NCBI GenBank assembly: GCA_019424135.1
Contig: JAHYZZ010000008.1
Coordinates: forward strand, 45,857 to 79,162
DNA from: Lachnospiraceae bacterium
GTDB lineage: Bacteria > Bacillota > Clostridia > Lachnospirales > Lachnospiraceae
DNA: 33,306 nucleotides
Reading direction: 5' to 3'
Shown here: piece after piece, positions 7,634-15,880 of the stretch
Layout: each line of letters begins with the position of its first letter
Position numbering within the stretch: the stretch's first letter is position 1
Made by a program: the position numbers and the translations under genes
Notes under the pieces: model-generated
Databases searched by the model: none
What the model was told of the DNA's origin: nothing
The model's input: only the letters and a program-made list of their open reading frames with translations

Positions 7634-7662
7634 ATTATATCATAAGAACGATTTTTCTACAA
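7634..7662 (-). promoter_or_regulatory. Sigma-A-type promoter of the hyd operon
   Basis: On the - strand TTGTAG (7662-7657), 17 bases, then TATAAT (7639-7634). Transcription would begin near 7627 and run through the structured leader into hydE. Confidence 0.75.
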
Positions 7663-7692
7663 TCTTAGATTATTCTTTCACAGTGTTCAGAA

Positions 7693-8163
7693 CTATCCCC
7701 GAAGAGATGCGATCAGACGTTTTGGTTTTATGAGAAGATCCAGTCCGTCGGTGATGGTGGTAACACAGACATCCGCATCAGAGATCAGTCTGCCATGGGC
7801 GCCCTCGGGACCGATGACGGCAATAGACAGTGCGGCATCCCGGCACATTAGGACATCATTTCTGCCGTTCCCGATGGCTGCACAGGACGATTCGTCAAGG
7901 TTCCGTAAGATCCGATGCTTTTCCTGCATGGCAGATCCTTCTGGAAATGTGTGGAGCGTTACAGGAAGTTCGGCGCACATTTTGGCAGCATTTCCATGGG
8001 TATCAGCAGTCAGAACATAGATCGTCATATCACGGGCAAGAAGCCGGAGCTGCTCTTTGATATTGACAGGGATGGCCCCATCGACGGCGATGGTGCCGTT
8101 ATAATCTAAAAGAAGATTTTGTAAATGAAATGTTCGATATCCGGGGATTTCAATTGTAATCAT
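7693..8163 (-). CDS. Small HAD-family protein, soluble P-type-ATPase-like
   Basis: 156 residues consisting of a HAD catalytic core with no membrane segments. Motif I is DYNGT (Asp20 to Thr24), closer to the DKTGT phosphorylation motif of P-type ATPases than to the DxDGT of phosphatases; motif II is the Thr in VLTADTHG; a Lys in EKHRIL may be motif III; motif IV is IGNGRND. This layout matches the 'soluble P-type ATPase' group of HAD proteins, whose substrate is unknown. An AAAGGA site precedes the ATG. It is transcribed toward hydE but ends before the hydE promoter, and no terminator separates them, so some read-through is possible. Confidence 0.8.
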   Translation of the reverse strand: MITIEIPGYRTFHLQNLLLDYNGTIAVDGAIPVNIKEQLRLLARDMTIYVLTADTHGNAAKMCAELPVTLHTFPEGSAMQEKHRILRNLDESSCAAIGNGRNDVLMCRDAALSIAVIGPEGAHGRLISDADVCVTTITDGLDLLIKPKRLIASLRG

Positions 8164-8206
8164 AGGTCTCTTTCATCCTTTCCTATCCTTTTTCCATCAC
8201 CACTTT

Positions 8207-8234
8207 AGCATAATCTATGGATTCGGGCAAGCAA
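8207..8234 (-). promoter_or_regulatory. Likely promoter of the HAD gene
   Basis: On the - strand TTGCTT (8234-8229), 16 bases, then TATGCT (8212-8207), about 44 bases before the start codon. A fair but not perfect match to the vegetative consensus. Confidence 0.45.
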
Positions 8235-8238
8235 ACTG

Positions 8239-8247
8239 TGCTATGAT
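8239..8247 (+). promoter_or_regulatory. Extended -10 promoter of the glycosylase-macrodomain pair
   Basis: TGC-TATGAT is an extended -10 element (TGnTATAAT type) 39 bases before the ATG at 8287. No good -35 box is present, which an extended -10 promoter can tolerate. It overlaps the divergent HAD promoter region. Confidence 0.45.
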
Positions 8248-8286
8248 AGGACACAGAGCAAATCAAAGAAGAAGGTGAAAAGGCAG

Positions 8287-8799
8287 ATGGAAATAGAACG
8301 AGTCACCCATACATTTGCACCTGTTTACGATAAATATTCTAGAGTATTGATGCTTGGAACCATGCCTTCTCCCAAATCACGGGAAGTGGGGTTTTATTAT
8401 GGACATCCGCGCAACCGCTTCTGGCAGGTGATGTCTGATATCTGCGGGGAAGAATGTCCAAAATCAATAGAAGAAAAAATTGCATTTGCACATCGAAATC
8501 ATATTGCAGTGTGGGATGTGCTGGCCGGGTGTGAGATTCGAGGGGCGGAGGATAATAGTATCCGAAATCCAGTACCAAACGATATGAGAAAAATATTTGA
8601 CCATGCGGATATCCGTGGAGTTTTTGCCACCGGAACCAAGGCCTGGCAACTCTATCAGCGATACTGCTACCCCGCCACCGGAATCAAAATACATCGCCTG
8701 CCCTCGACCAGTCCTGCAAACTGCCGGATGTCGTATGAAGAGTTAAAGCAGGCCTATGCTGAGATTCTTCCATATATAAAGGAAGGAAAGAGATTATGA
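8287..8799 (+). CDS. DNA-deoxyinosine (hypoxanthine) glycosylase, uracil-glycosylase superfamily
   Basis: 170 residues. The N-terminal motif LMLGTMPSPKSREVGFYYGHPRNRFW is diagnostic for the family that removes deaminated adenine (hypoxanthine) from DNA; LPSTSPANCRMSYEEL near the C-terminus is the DNA-intercalating loop. It should start base excision repair in the cytoplasm. The frame is open from a GTG at 8275, but ATG 8287 has GAAGGTG ten bases upstream and gives the usual start. The stop overlaps the ATG of the macrodomain gene (ATGA), indicating translational coupling. Confidence 0.88.
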   Translation: MEIERVTHTFAPVYDKYSRVLMLGTMPSPKSREVGFYYGHPRNRFWQVMSDICGEECPKSIEEKIAFAHRNHIAVWDVLAGCEIRGAEDNSIRNPVPNDMRKIFDHADIRGVFATGTKAWQLYQRYCYPATGIKIHRLPSTSPANCRMSYEELKQAYAEILPYIKEGKRL

Positions 8800-9614
8800 C
8801 AAAGGAAGAAAAAATCGATTGGCTGATCCAGTACCTGATGAAAGAAAATCCAGGATATGCAGCGATTCAGGAGCCAGTCAATTCAGAAGAAAAGAGGAAG
8901 CTTTTGCGCAGTCTGATGAATGTGCGCTGGCCAGGCGAAGCCTCTCATGAATATTATGAAATTCAGGATTCATTACTCAAAGAAGAAGCAGAAGCCAAGG
9001 GGATCATTGACGTGAAGAATCTTTCCTCTGCAGAAGAGCAGTTCAAGGACACAGATCTGCGCAACGCAGACCGCATTTACCTTTGGAAGGGAGACATCAC
9101 AAGACTACAGGCAGATGCTATCGTCAATGCAGCAAACAGCCAGCTTCTTGGCTGCTTCGTACCCTGCCACGGCTGTATTGACAATGCCATTCACTCCGCG
9201 TCAGGTATCCAGCTTCGAAATGAATGCGCCAAGTTAATGAAGGAACAAGGACATGACGAGCCCACAGGAATGGCAAAAATCACCAAAGGCTATAACTTGC
9301 CTGCAAAGTACGTGATCCACACGGTCGGTCCGGTGGTAGGAAGGACAGTTACCGATCGTCAGAAAAAAGAACTCCGGGAATGCTATCTGAACAGCCTTAG
9401 ATTAGCCGAAAAACACCAGCTAAAATCCATTGCATTCTGCTGCATTTCTACCGGAGAATTTCACTTTCCCAATAAACTGGCTGCACAAATCGCTGTGGAA
9501 ATTGTGGATAAGTACTTGGTAAAATCGGGGATAAAACAGGTCATTTTCAACGTCTTTAAAGACGAAGACTATCACTTGTACACGAAAAAGTTTCTGGGGA
9601 CGGGGGATTTTTGA
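8796..9614 (+). CDS. Zinc-dependent macrodomain protein-ADP-ribose hydrolase
   Basis: 272 residues. A helical N-terminal region (about 1-90) precedes the macrodomain, as in the longer Firmicute proteins. GDITRLQADAIVNAANSQLLG (99-119) is the ADP-ribose binding start, and FVPCHGCIDNAIH carries Cys124, His125 and Cys127, the CHxC zinc site of Zn-macrodomains that remove ADP-ribose from proteins. GPVVG and CCISTGEFHFP form the distal phosphate loop. The gene overlaps the glycosylase gene by 4 bases. Odd: the last five residues GTGDF and the TGA stop are encoded by repeat copy B, so the original C-terminus was replaced or extended when the repeat arrived. Catalysis should not be affected. Confidence 0.92.
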   Translation: MTKEEKIDWLIQYLMKENPGYAAIQEPVNSEEKRKLLRSLMNVRWPGEASHEYYEIQDSLLKEEAEAKGIIDVKNLSSAEEQFKDTDLRNADRIYLWKGDITRLQADAIVNAANSQLLGCFVPCHGCIDNAIHSASGIQLRNECAKLMKEQGHDEPTGMAKITKGYNLPAKYVIHTVGPVVGRTVTDRQKKELRECYLNSLRLAEKHQLKSIAFCCISTGEFHFPNKLAAQIAVEIVDKYLVKSGIKQVIFNVFKDEDYHLYTKKFLGTGDF

Positions 9615-9630
9615 AAATCCCCCGTCCCCA
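9595..9630 (+). repeat. Palindromic repeat, copy B (end of macrodomain gene)
   Basis: Inverted repeat with 17-base arms and TG loop. The base pair next to the loop is T:A here while the other three copies have C:G, a compensatory double change. It overlaps the last codons of the macrodomain gene and ends 32 bases before the GTG start of the AEC permease. Confidence 0.9.
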
Positions 9631-9650
9631 ATGGAAAATAATGAAAAGGA

Positions 9651-9670
9651 TGTGGATGATTTGTGGATAA
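9651..9670 (+). other. DnaA-box-like pair between repeat B and the permease
   Basis: TGTGGATGA (9651-9659, one mismatch) and TGTGGATAA (9662-9670, perfect), 11 bases apart and thus on the same face of the helix. The second includes the GTG start codon of the downstream gene. Confidence 0.4.
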
Positions 9671-10607
9671 TCTTATTTTTAGTTTAAATGCGACAATACC
9701 GGTGTTTCTTTTGATGGTGCTGGGGCTTGCTTTTCGCCGGATTGGATGGATAGATGATGTGTTTGCTTCGAAACTTAACAAGTTTGTGTTTCGGGTGCCG
9801 TTGCCCTTGCTGGTGTTCCAGGACCTTGCGACGGTGGATTTTTCTCAGATTTGGAATGTGAAGTTTGTGCTGTTTTGTTTTGTAGCTACACTTTTGTCTA
9901 TTATGCTTTCTGCCGGCATTGCGATGGTGTGGAAGGATATTTCCATCCGGGGAGAATTTATCCAGGCGTCCTACCGCAGCAGTGCAGCTCTCCTTGGAAT
10001 CGCATTTATCCAGAATATTTACGGTACGGCGGGAATGGGCCCGCTGATGATCATTGGCAGCGTCCCGCTTTATAACATGATGGCGGTAGTGGTATTATCG
10101 TTGTTTCGGCCGGGACAAAGAGGGATGGATAAAGAAGTTGTAAAACGAACAATGATCGGAATCGTAACGAATCCGATTATTCTTGGAATTGTGGCCGGGC
10201 TTTTGTGGTCAGCGTTAAAACTCCCCCTTTCGGGAATCCCCGGAAAGACCGTTGCAAATGTGGCGGAAATGGCGACGCCCTTGGGACTTATGGCCATGGG
10301 AGCGTCCTTTGATCTAAAAAAAGCGGTCCAGAAGGGAAGACCGGCAATCGTGGCGTCGGTGATGAAACTTGTAGGTTTTTGTGTTATCTTTCTTCCCATT
10401 GCCGTTGCCCTTGGCTTCCGGCAGGAAGAACTGGTGGCAATCTTGGTGATGCTAGGTTCAGCTACTACAGTCAGCTGCTATGTGATGGCAAGAAATATGG
10501 GACATGAGGGAGTGCTGACGTCCAGCACGGTCATGCTGACCACTTTGCTGAGCGCATTTACTCTCACCACATGGCTTTTTATCTTAAGAAGCGCCGGGCT
10601 GATATAA
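9663..10607 (+). CDS. AEC-family permease (auxin efflux carrier-like)
   Basis: 314 residues, strongly hydrophobic, about ten membrane segments in two halves, the size and pattern of the AEC family. Recognisable pieces are NATIPVFLLMVLGLAFRRIGWID at the N-terminus, NPIILGIVAGLLWSALKLPL in the middle, and ATPLGLMAMGASFDLKKA, the conserved loop before the second half. Bacterial members export or take up small carboxylates such as malate or malonate; the substrate here cannot be told. The start is GTG 9663, with AAAGGA 12 bases upstream; no better start is in frame. It is probably read from the glycosylase-macrodomain promoter through repeat B, or from an unrecognised promoter. No terminator was seen after it. 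Confidence 0.88.
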   Translation: MDNLIFSLNATIPVFLLMVLGLAFRRIGWIDDVFASKLNKFVFRVPLPLLVFQDLATVDFSQIWNVKFVLFCFVATLLSIMLSAGIAMVWKDISIRGEFIQASYRSSAALLGIAFIQNIYGTAGMGPLMIIGSVPLYNMMAVVVLSLFRPGQRGMDKEVVKRTMIGIVTNPIILGIVAGLLWSALKLPLSGIPGKTVANVAEMATPLGLMAMGASFDLKKAVQKGRPAIVASVMKLVGFCVIFLPIAVALGFRQEELVAILVMLGSATTVSCYVMARNMGHEGVLTSSTVMLTTLLSAFTLTTWLFILRSAGLI

Positions 10608-10686
10608 AATGAGAAGTGTATGCAAATCCGTCCATCTTTCCCAGAAGTAAGGACTCCTTAAGAAATCCTAAAATTCCTTAAAATCC

Positions 10687-10715
10687 TTGACAAATCAAAT
10701 TCAGATGGCTATGAT
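10687..10715 (+). promoter_or_regulatory. Strong sigma-A-type promoter of the valS operon
   Basis: TTGACA (10687-10692), 17 bases, TATGAT (10710-10715). Immediately upstream, CCTTA- or CCTAA-type blocks alternate with A-tracts about every 9-11 bases (10656-10686), which could act as an UP element. Confidence 0.85.
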
Positions 10716-10721
10716 ATTCAA

Positions 10722-10981
10722 TAGTTTATACGTAAAGGCATGGAAGAAGAGGAGTATGCATGGACTTTTCCTCACAGAGAGAGCGCTAAAGAGGCTGAAA
10801 GGCGCTTAAGGATCAAAGATGCAGAAGGTAGCTTCGGAGCCGGACTGCCGAATCAGGAGTAAGCAGTCCCGGAGTCGTTCCCGTTATAGAATAAGAGGAG
10901 AGATATAGAAGAGTTTCTTCTATATAAATGAAGGTGGTACCGCGGTTATGTCGCCCTTTACGTAGAGTAAAGGGCTTTTTT
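10722..10981 (+). promoter_or_regulatory. T-box riboswitch (valine) controlling valS
   Basis: This fills most of the 421-base gap before valS. The T-box sequence AAGGTGGTACCGCGG lies at 10931-10945, directly followed by the terminator. In Stem I, AGTA (10753-10756) faces GAA (10824-10826), the loop E pair, bounded by TGCAT (10757-10761) pairing with ATGCA (10819-10823). The triplet GTA at 10828-10830 lies in the specifier position and is a valine codon, agreeing with the valS gene. A further long stem, CCGGACTGC with GCAGTCCCGG, lies between Stem I and the T-box. Uncharged tRNA-Val should stabilise the antiterminator and allow read-through. Confidence 0.92.
10953..10981 (+). terminator. Regulated terminator of the T-box leader
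   Basis: GCCCTTTAC pairs perfectly with GTAAAGGGC around a 5-base loop and is followed by six T residues. It is the conditional terminator of the valine T-box. Confidence 0.92.
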
Positions 10982-11028
10982 AATGCCGAAAATGTGAAAA
11001 AAGTGTGAAAGAATGTGAGGAGGAAACC

Positions 11029-13698
11029 ATGAGTCAGAATTTAGAAAAAACATATGATCCGAAGGCGATTGAGCCAAAGTTGTATGAGAAATGGTGTGAA
11101 AACCAGTATTTTCACGCAGAAGTTGATAGGAGCAGAAAACCGTTTACAACAGTGATGCCGCCGCCGAATATTACCGGGAAGCTTCATATGGGACATGCCC
11201 TTGACAATACGCTGCAGGACATCCTGATCCGTTACAAGAGAATGCAAGGATATAATGCGCTTTGGGTACCGGGAACGGACCATGCGGCCATCTCTACAGA
11301 AGTGAAAGTGACCAACCAGCTGAAAGAAGAAGGTATTGATAAAAAAGAACTGGGGAGAGAAAAATTCCTGGAAAGAACCTGGCAGTGGAAAGAGGAATAT
11401 GCCGGAACCATTGAAAGCCAGTTAAAGAAACTGGGCGTATCCTGCGACTGGGAGAGAGAACGTTTTACTATGGATGAAGGATGCTCCAAGGCCGTTGAAG
11501 AAGTATTTATCCGTTTGTATGAGAAAGGATATATTTACAAAGGTTCACGGATCATCAATTGGTGCCCGGTATGTAAGACCTCCCTTTCTGATGCGGAAGT
11601 TGAGCATGAGGAGCAGGACGGACACTTCTGGCATATCAAATATCCGATCGTAGGAACGGATGATTTCCTGGAGATTGCTACCACCCGTCCGGAGACAATG
11701 CTGGGAGATACGGCCATTGCCGTACACCCGGATGACGAAAGATACAAGGACCTTGTAGGAAAGAAAGCCATCCTGCCTCTGGTAAATAAAGAAATCCCCA
11801 TTGTGGCAGATGCGTATGTTGATAAAGAATTTGGAACCGGCGCCGTAAAGATTACACCTGCCCACGATCCCAATGACTTTGAGGTAGGAAGACGCCATAA
11901 CCTTCCGGAGATCAACATTATGAATGATGACGCCACCATCAATGAAAATGGCGGGAAATATGCAGGAATGGATCGCTACGAGGCAAGAAAAGCCATCGTA
12001 CATGACCTTGAGGAGCAGGGCTATCTGGTCAAGGTGGTTCCGCATTCTCATAATGTAGGAACTCATGACCGCTGTCATACCACGGTAGAGCCGCTGATCA
12101 AGCAGCAGTGGTTTGTCCGCATGGATGAGCTGGCAAAACCGGCTATCGAGGCGGTGAAAAACGGAGATTTGAAATTCGTGCCGGAACGTTTTGATAAAAT
12201 ATACCTGCACTGGTTGGAAAATATCCGTGACTGGTGTATTTCCAGACAGATCTGGTGGGGACATAGGATTCCGGCATATTACTGTGATGAGTGCGGCGAG
12301 ATCGTTGTTTCCAGAGGTATGCCTAAGAAATGTCCGAAATGTGGATGTACCCATTTTACACAGGATGAGGATACTTTGGATACCTGGTTCAGCTCAGCAT
12401 TGTGGCCTTTCTCAGTCCTGGGATGGCCGGATCAGACCGAAGATCTGGATTATTTCTATCCCACAGATGTGTTGGTGACCGGGTATGACATCATATTCTT
12501 CTGGGTGATCCGTATGGTATTCTCTGGATACGAACATACGGGAAAGGCACCGTTCCACACGGTATTTATCCACGGACTGGTACGAGATTCCCAGGGACGT
12601 AAGATGAGCAAATCCCTTGGGAACGGGATCGATCCTCTGGAGATCATTGACCAGTACGGAGCCGATGCCTTAAGAATGACGCTGGTGACAGGAAATGCAC
12701 CGGGAAATGACATGCGTTTCTATAACGAGAAAGTAGAGGCCAGCCGGAATTTTGCCAATAAAGTATGGAATGCATCCAGATTTATTCTGATGAACCTAGG
12801 AGAGAAGGAGCTAAAGAAGCCAGAGGACTTTCAGACCCGTCCGGCAGACCGCTGGATCATGTCCAGGTGTAACAATCTGGTGAAAGATGTAACCGATAAT
12901 ATGGATAAATTTGAACTGGGCATCGCTTTATCCAAACTATATGATTTCCTGTGGGATGAGTTCTGTGACTGGTATATTGAGATTGCCAAATACAGGATCT
13001 ATCACGCAGACGAAGATGCAAAGAGTGCAAACGATGCATTGTGGACGCTTCGCGAGGTGCTTAAGAAAGCCTTGAAGCTTCTTCATCCGTTTATGCCGTT
13101 TGTATCGGAAGAGATTTACAGCAAGCTGATCCCGGAGGAAGAATCACTGATGATGTCCAAGTGGCCTGAGTATGATGAGTCCTGGCATTTCCCGATTGCA
13201 GAGAACATCGCAGAACATTATAAAGAGATCATCCGGGGCATTCGAAATGTACGTGCAAAAATGAATGTGCCAAACAGCAGAAAGGCTACAGCATTCGTAG
13301 TCTGTGAGGATCAGCAGCTTTGCAGCGGCCTGGAGTTCTTAAGAAATTCGGCTAAAAACATGGTAGCAGTCAATGATCTGATCATCCAGCACGATAAGAA
13401 GGGAATTTCGGAGGACGCGGTGTCCATCGTTGTTCCAGATGCCACGGTCTATGTGCCGCTGGAAGAGCTGATTGATTTTGATCAGGAGATCGAGAGACTG
13501 GAAAAAGAAGAAACGCGCCTGACCAAGGAAATCGCCCGTGCAGAGGGCATGCTGAATAATGAAAAATTTGTCAGCAAGGCACCGGAGGCTAAAGTACAGG
13601 AAGAACGAGACAAATTAGAAACTTACAGGCAGATGATGGGACAGGTTCAAGAAAGATTGGAAGGGTTGAAAACAAAACGTGAAAATCAAGATTCCTAA
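11029..13698 (+). CDS. valS: Valyl-tRNA synthetase
   Basis: 889 residues, full-length class I synthetase that joins valine to tRNA-Val. PPPNITGKLHMGHALDNT holds the HIGH motif as HMGH, GRKMSKSLGNGIDPLEI holds KMSKS, and the editing domain lies between, with the conserved TTRPETMLGDTA. A C-terminal coiled coil (EIERLEKEETRLTKEIARAE) binds the tRNA. The frame is open from GTG 11005, but ATG 11029 has a GAGGAGG site and gives the usual length. Controlled by the T-box. The last 20 bases overlap the next gene. Confidence 0.98.
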   Translation: MSQNLEKTYDPKAIEPKLYEKWCENQYFHAEVDRSRKPFTTVMPPPNITGKLHMGHALDNTLQDILIRYKRMQGYNALWVPGTDHAAISTEVKVTNQLKEEGIDKKELGREKFLERTWQWKEEYAGTIESQLKKLGVSCDWERERFTMDEGCSKAVEEVFIRLYEKGYIYKGSRIINWCPVCKTSLSDAEVEHEEQDGHFWHIKYPIVGTDDFLEIATTRPETMLGDTAIAVHPDDERYKDLVGKKAILPLVNKEIPIVADAYVDKEFGTGAVKITPAHDPNDFEVGRRHNLPEINIMNDDATINENGGKYAGMDRYEARKAIVHDLEEQGYLVKVVPHSHNVGTHDRCHTTVEPLIKQQWFVRMDELAKPAIEAVKNGDLKFVPERFDKIYLHWLENIRDWCISRQIWWGHRIPAYYCDECGEIVVSRGMPKKCPKCGCTHFTQDEDTLDTWFSSALWPFSVLGWPDQTEDLDYFYPTDVLVTGYDIIFFWVIRMVFSGYEHTGKAPFHTVFIHGLVRDSQGRKMSKSLGNGIDPLEIIDQYGADALRMTLVTGNAPGNDMRFYNEKVEASRNFANKVWNASRFILMNLGEKELKKPEDFQTRPADRWIMSRCNNLVKDVTDNMDKFELGIALSKLYDFLWDEFCDWYIEIAKYRIYHADEDAKSANDALWTLREVLKKALKLLHPFMPFVSEEIYSKLIPEEESLMMSKWPEYDESWHFPIAENIAEHYKEIIRGIRNVRAKMNVPNSRKATAFVVCEDQQLCSGLEFLRNSAKNMVAVNDLIIQHDKKGISEDAVSIVVPDATVYVPLEELIDFDQEIERLEKEETRLTKEIARAEGMLNNEKFVSKAPEAKVQEERDKLETYRQMMGQVQERLEGLKTKRENQDS

Positions 13699-15880
13699 GC
13701 CTGATCTGAAGGGCGGGCTGAAAAAGATAAAAAATTTGAAGAAAGAAGATATCAAGGCCTACTGGAAGGGCAGAAAAGAGCGGCGCGCCCGGATTCTGGA
13801 AGAGCGCAGGAACAGCGAGTTTGCCAAAAAGATGAAGCCGGTCTATGCGTTTATGAACCGCTTCTCTTTGCTGTTCCATGCCCTGCTTGCCTGCGTCATT
13901 AACTTTGCAATCGAAGCAATCTCCCGGCATTCTGTCATTGAAGCAGGAGAATATATGATCGGGACGCCGTTGGTATTTTTATACAATGCATTTATGATTT
14001 TTATCACATTTTCCATTGTATATTTCTTCAAACGGAGAATTTTTGTACGGATCATTATCAGTGTATTTTGGATGATTCTAGGCATAGCCAATGGCTATAT
14101 GCTTCTGAAGAGAGTTACACCGTTCAATGCTCAGGACCTGAAGGTGGCATCGGACGGACTGACGCTGATCAATAATTATTTCAATGGGTTTGAGCTTGTG
14201 ATCCTGGGCGTCGGGATCGTGGCTGTTGTGGTCTGGGTTATTTCCATGTGGAAACGGGGAGGCCAATATACTGGAAAGATGCATCGGGTAAGAGCTCTGA
14301 TTGGCGTGATCATCTGTGCAGCTCTGTACGGTGTGATTTCAGGTCAGGCCGTGGATAAGCGCGTGGTATCTACTTATTTTGGAAATATTGCCTTCGCCTA
14401 TGAGGATTACGGTCTTCCTTACTGCTTCATGGCCAGTGTCTTTAATACAGGCATCAATGAGCCGAACGACTATAATAAAGAGACCATGGAAGCCATCAGT
14501 AATAATGGAGAAATCACAAAATGTGAGACCGGACGTGCACAAGAGGCACTGCCGAATATTCTATTTGTGCAGCTGGAGTCCTACTTTGATGTATCCGAGG
14601 CTGAGTTCTTTACCACATCTAAGGATGCCTGCCCCAATCTGCGGTCCATGTTTGAAAATTATTCGTCCGGATACTTTAAGGTTCCTTCTGTGGGAGCCGG
14701 AACTGCCAATACGGAGTTTGAGGTGCTGACTGGCATGAACCTTCGGTATTTTGGCCCGGGTGAATATCCTTATAAAACTTATGTGAAAGAGAAACCATGT
14801 GAAAGTGCGGCTACGGCCCTTGGCGCGCTGGGATATGGAACCCATGCCCTGCACAATAACGGCGGAAACTTTTACAGCCGTGCCCGGGTGTTCAACAATA
14901 TGGGATTTGACACTTTTACCAGCAAGGAGTTTATGAATATTTTGCAGACAACAGAAAATGGCTGGTCAAAAGACAATATTCTGGTCAGCCATATTCTGGA
15001 TGCGATGGATACCACCGAGCAGCAGGACTTTGTTTTTACCGTCAGTGTCCAGGGACACGGGGACTATCCGGAGGAGAAGGTGATTGAAAATCCGGAGATC
15101 ACGGTAGAAGGCATTGAGGATGAAGCCTTAAAAAACAAGTGGGAATATTATGTAAACCAGGTCTATGAGATGGATCAGTTTGCAGGAAATCTGATCCAGG
15201 CGATTGAAGACCGGGGGGAACCTACCGTTGTGGTATTTTACGGAGATCATCTTCCAACTATGGGTCTGGAGGCCAAGGATCTAAAGAGCCGGTATCTTTA
15301 TAATACCAACTATGTAATCTGGGACAATATCGGTCTTGCCAAAGAAGACCGGAATATTCCGTCTTATCAGATCATGGCAGACGTGCTGGAACGGCTGGAT
15401 ATTCATTCTGGAACCGTATTCAACTATCATCAGGAAAGGCGGCAGACCAGAAATTATCTGTCAGATCTGGAACTTTTGCAGTATGATATTCTATATGGAG
15501 AGCAGTATGTGTATCATGGCAATCCTCCCATCACGGAAGGACATATGGTGATGGGTGTCCGAGATGTAACCCTGACAAACGTTGTACCTCACCTGGAGGA
15601 TGGATACAGCCTGTATGGAGAGAACTTTACACAGAACAGCAGAGTGTTTGTCAATGGAGAGCGAGTGAAGAGTTCCTTCTTAAATAATACGAGAATCGAT
15701 ATTTCAGATGTGGAGCTTCAAAACGGTGACGAGATCGTGGTGCGTCAGATGGGATCCAGCAACACCACTTTCCGCAAGTCGGATATCTACATTTATCAGG
15801 ATGGAACATTGGTCTGCCAGGAAGGCACGGCCACGGACAAGACCAGATCTTGGGTGGAGCAGGCAGATGAAGAAGAGTAA
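13679..15880 (+). CDS. LtaS-like membrane sulfatase (phosphoglycerol transferase family) with C-terminal Ig-like domain
   Basis: 733 residues. A basic N-terminal stretch (1-50) is followed by five membrane segments (about 62-82, 98-117, 121-143, 171-191, 205-224) and an extracellular sulfatase domain. Metal and catalytic residues of lipoteichoic-acid synthases are visible: Glu300 in FVQLES, the nucleophile Thr342 in GTANTEFEVLTG, QGHGDYP, and YGDHLP. The family polymerises glycerol-phosphate from phosphatidylglycerol outside the membrane. Beyond the usual end there are about 95 extra residues (VPHLEDGYSLYGENFTQ..., RVFVNG, DEIVVRQ) resembling an IPT/TIG Ig-like fold, so it may be a cell-surface polymerase with a binding module. 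It starts at GTG 13679 inside valS, with GGAAGGG upstream. The polymer is not known. Confidence 0.85.
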   Translation: MKIKIPKPDLKGGLKKIKNLKKEDIKAYWKGRKERRARILEERRNSEFAKKMKPVYAFMNRFSLLFHALLACVINFAIEAISRHSVIEAGEYMIGTPLVFLYNAFMIFITFSIVYFFKRRIFVRIIISVFWMILGIANGYMLLKRVTPFNAQDLKVASDGLTLINNYFNGFELVILGVGIVAVVVWVISMWKRGGQYTGKMHRVRALIGVIICAALYGVISGQAVDKRVVSTYFGNIAFAYEDYGLPYCFMASVFNTGINEPNDYNKETMEAISNNGEITKCETGRAQEALPNILFVQLESYFDVSEAEFFTTSKDACPNLRSMFENYSSGYFKVPSVGAGTANTEFEVLTGMNLRYFGPGEYPYKTYVKEKPCESAATALGALGYGTHALHNNGGNFYSRARVFNNMGFDTFTSKEFMNILQTTENGWSKDNILVSHILDAMDTTEQQDFVFTVSVQGHGDYPEEKVIENPEITVEGIEDEALKNKWEYYVNQVYEMDQFAGNLIQAIEDRGEPTVVVFYGDHLPTMGLEAKDLKSRYLYNTNYVIWDNIGLAKEDRNIPSYQIMADVLERLDIHSGTVFNYHQERRQTRNYLSDLELLQYDILYGEQYVYHGNPPITEGHMVMGVRDVTLTNVVPHLEDGYSLYGENFTQNSRVFVNGERVKSSFLNNTRIDISDVELQNGDEIVVRQMGSSNTTFRKSDIYIYQDGTLVCQEGTATDKTRSWVEQADEEE

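Noticed and set aside
9503..9511. TGTGGATAA in the macrodomain coding region as part of the repeat-linked set
   Set aside because: It lies in conserved coding sequence (VDKY), about 85 bases before copy B, and may be chance.
15708..15866. FolC start deep inside the sulfatase gene
   Set aside because: The upstream codons are a shifted frame of the sulfatase; ATG 15867 has GGTGGAG at good distance and the usual FolC length.
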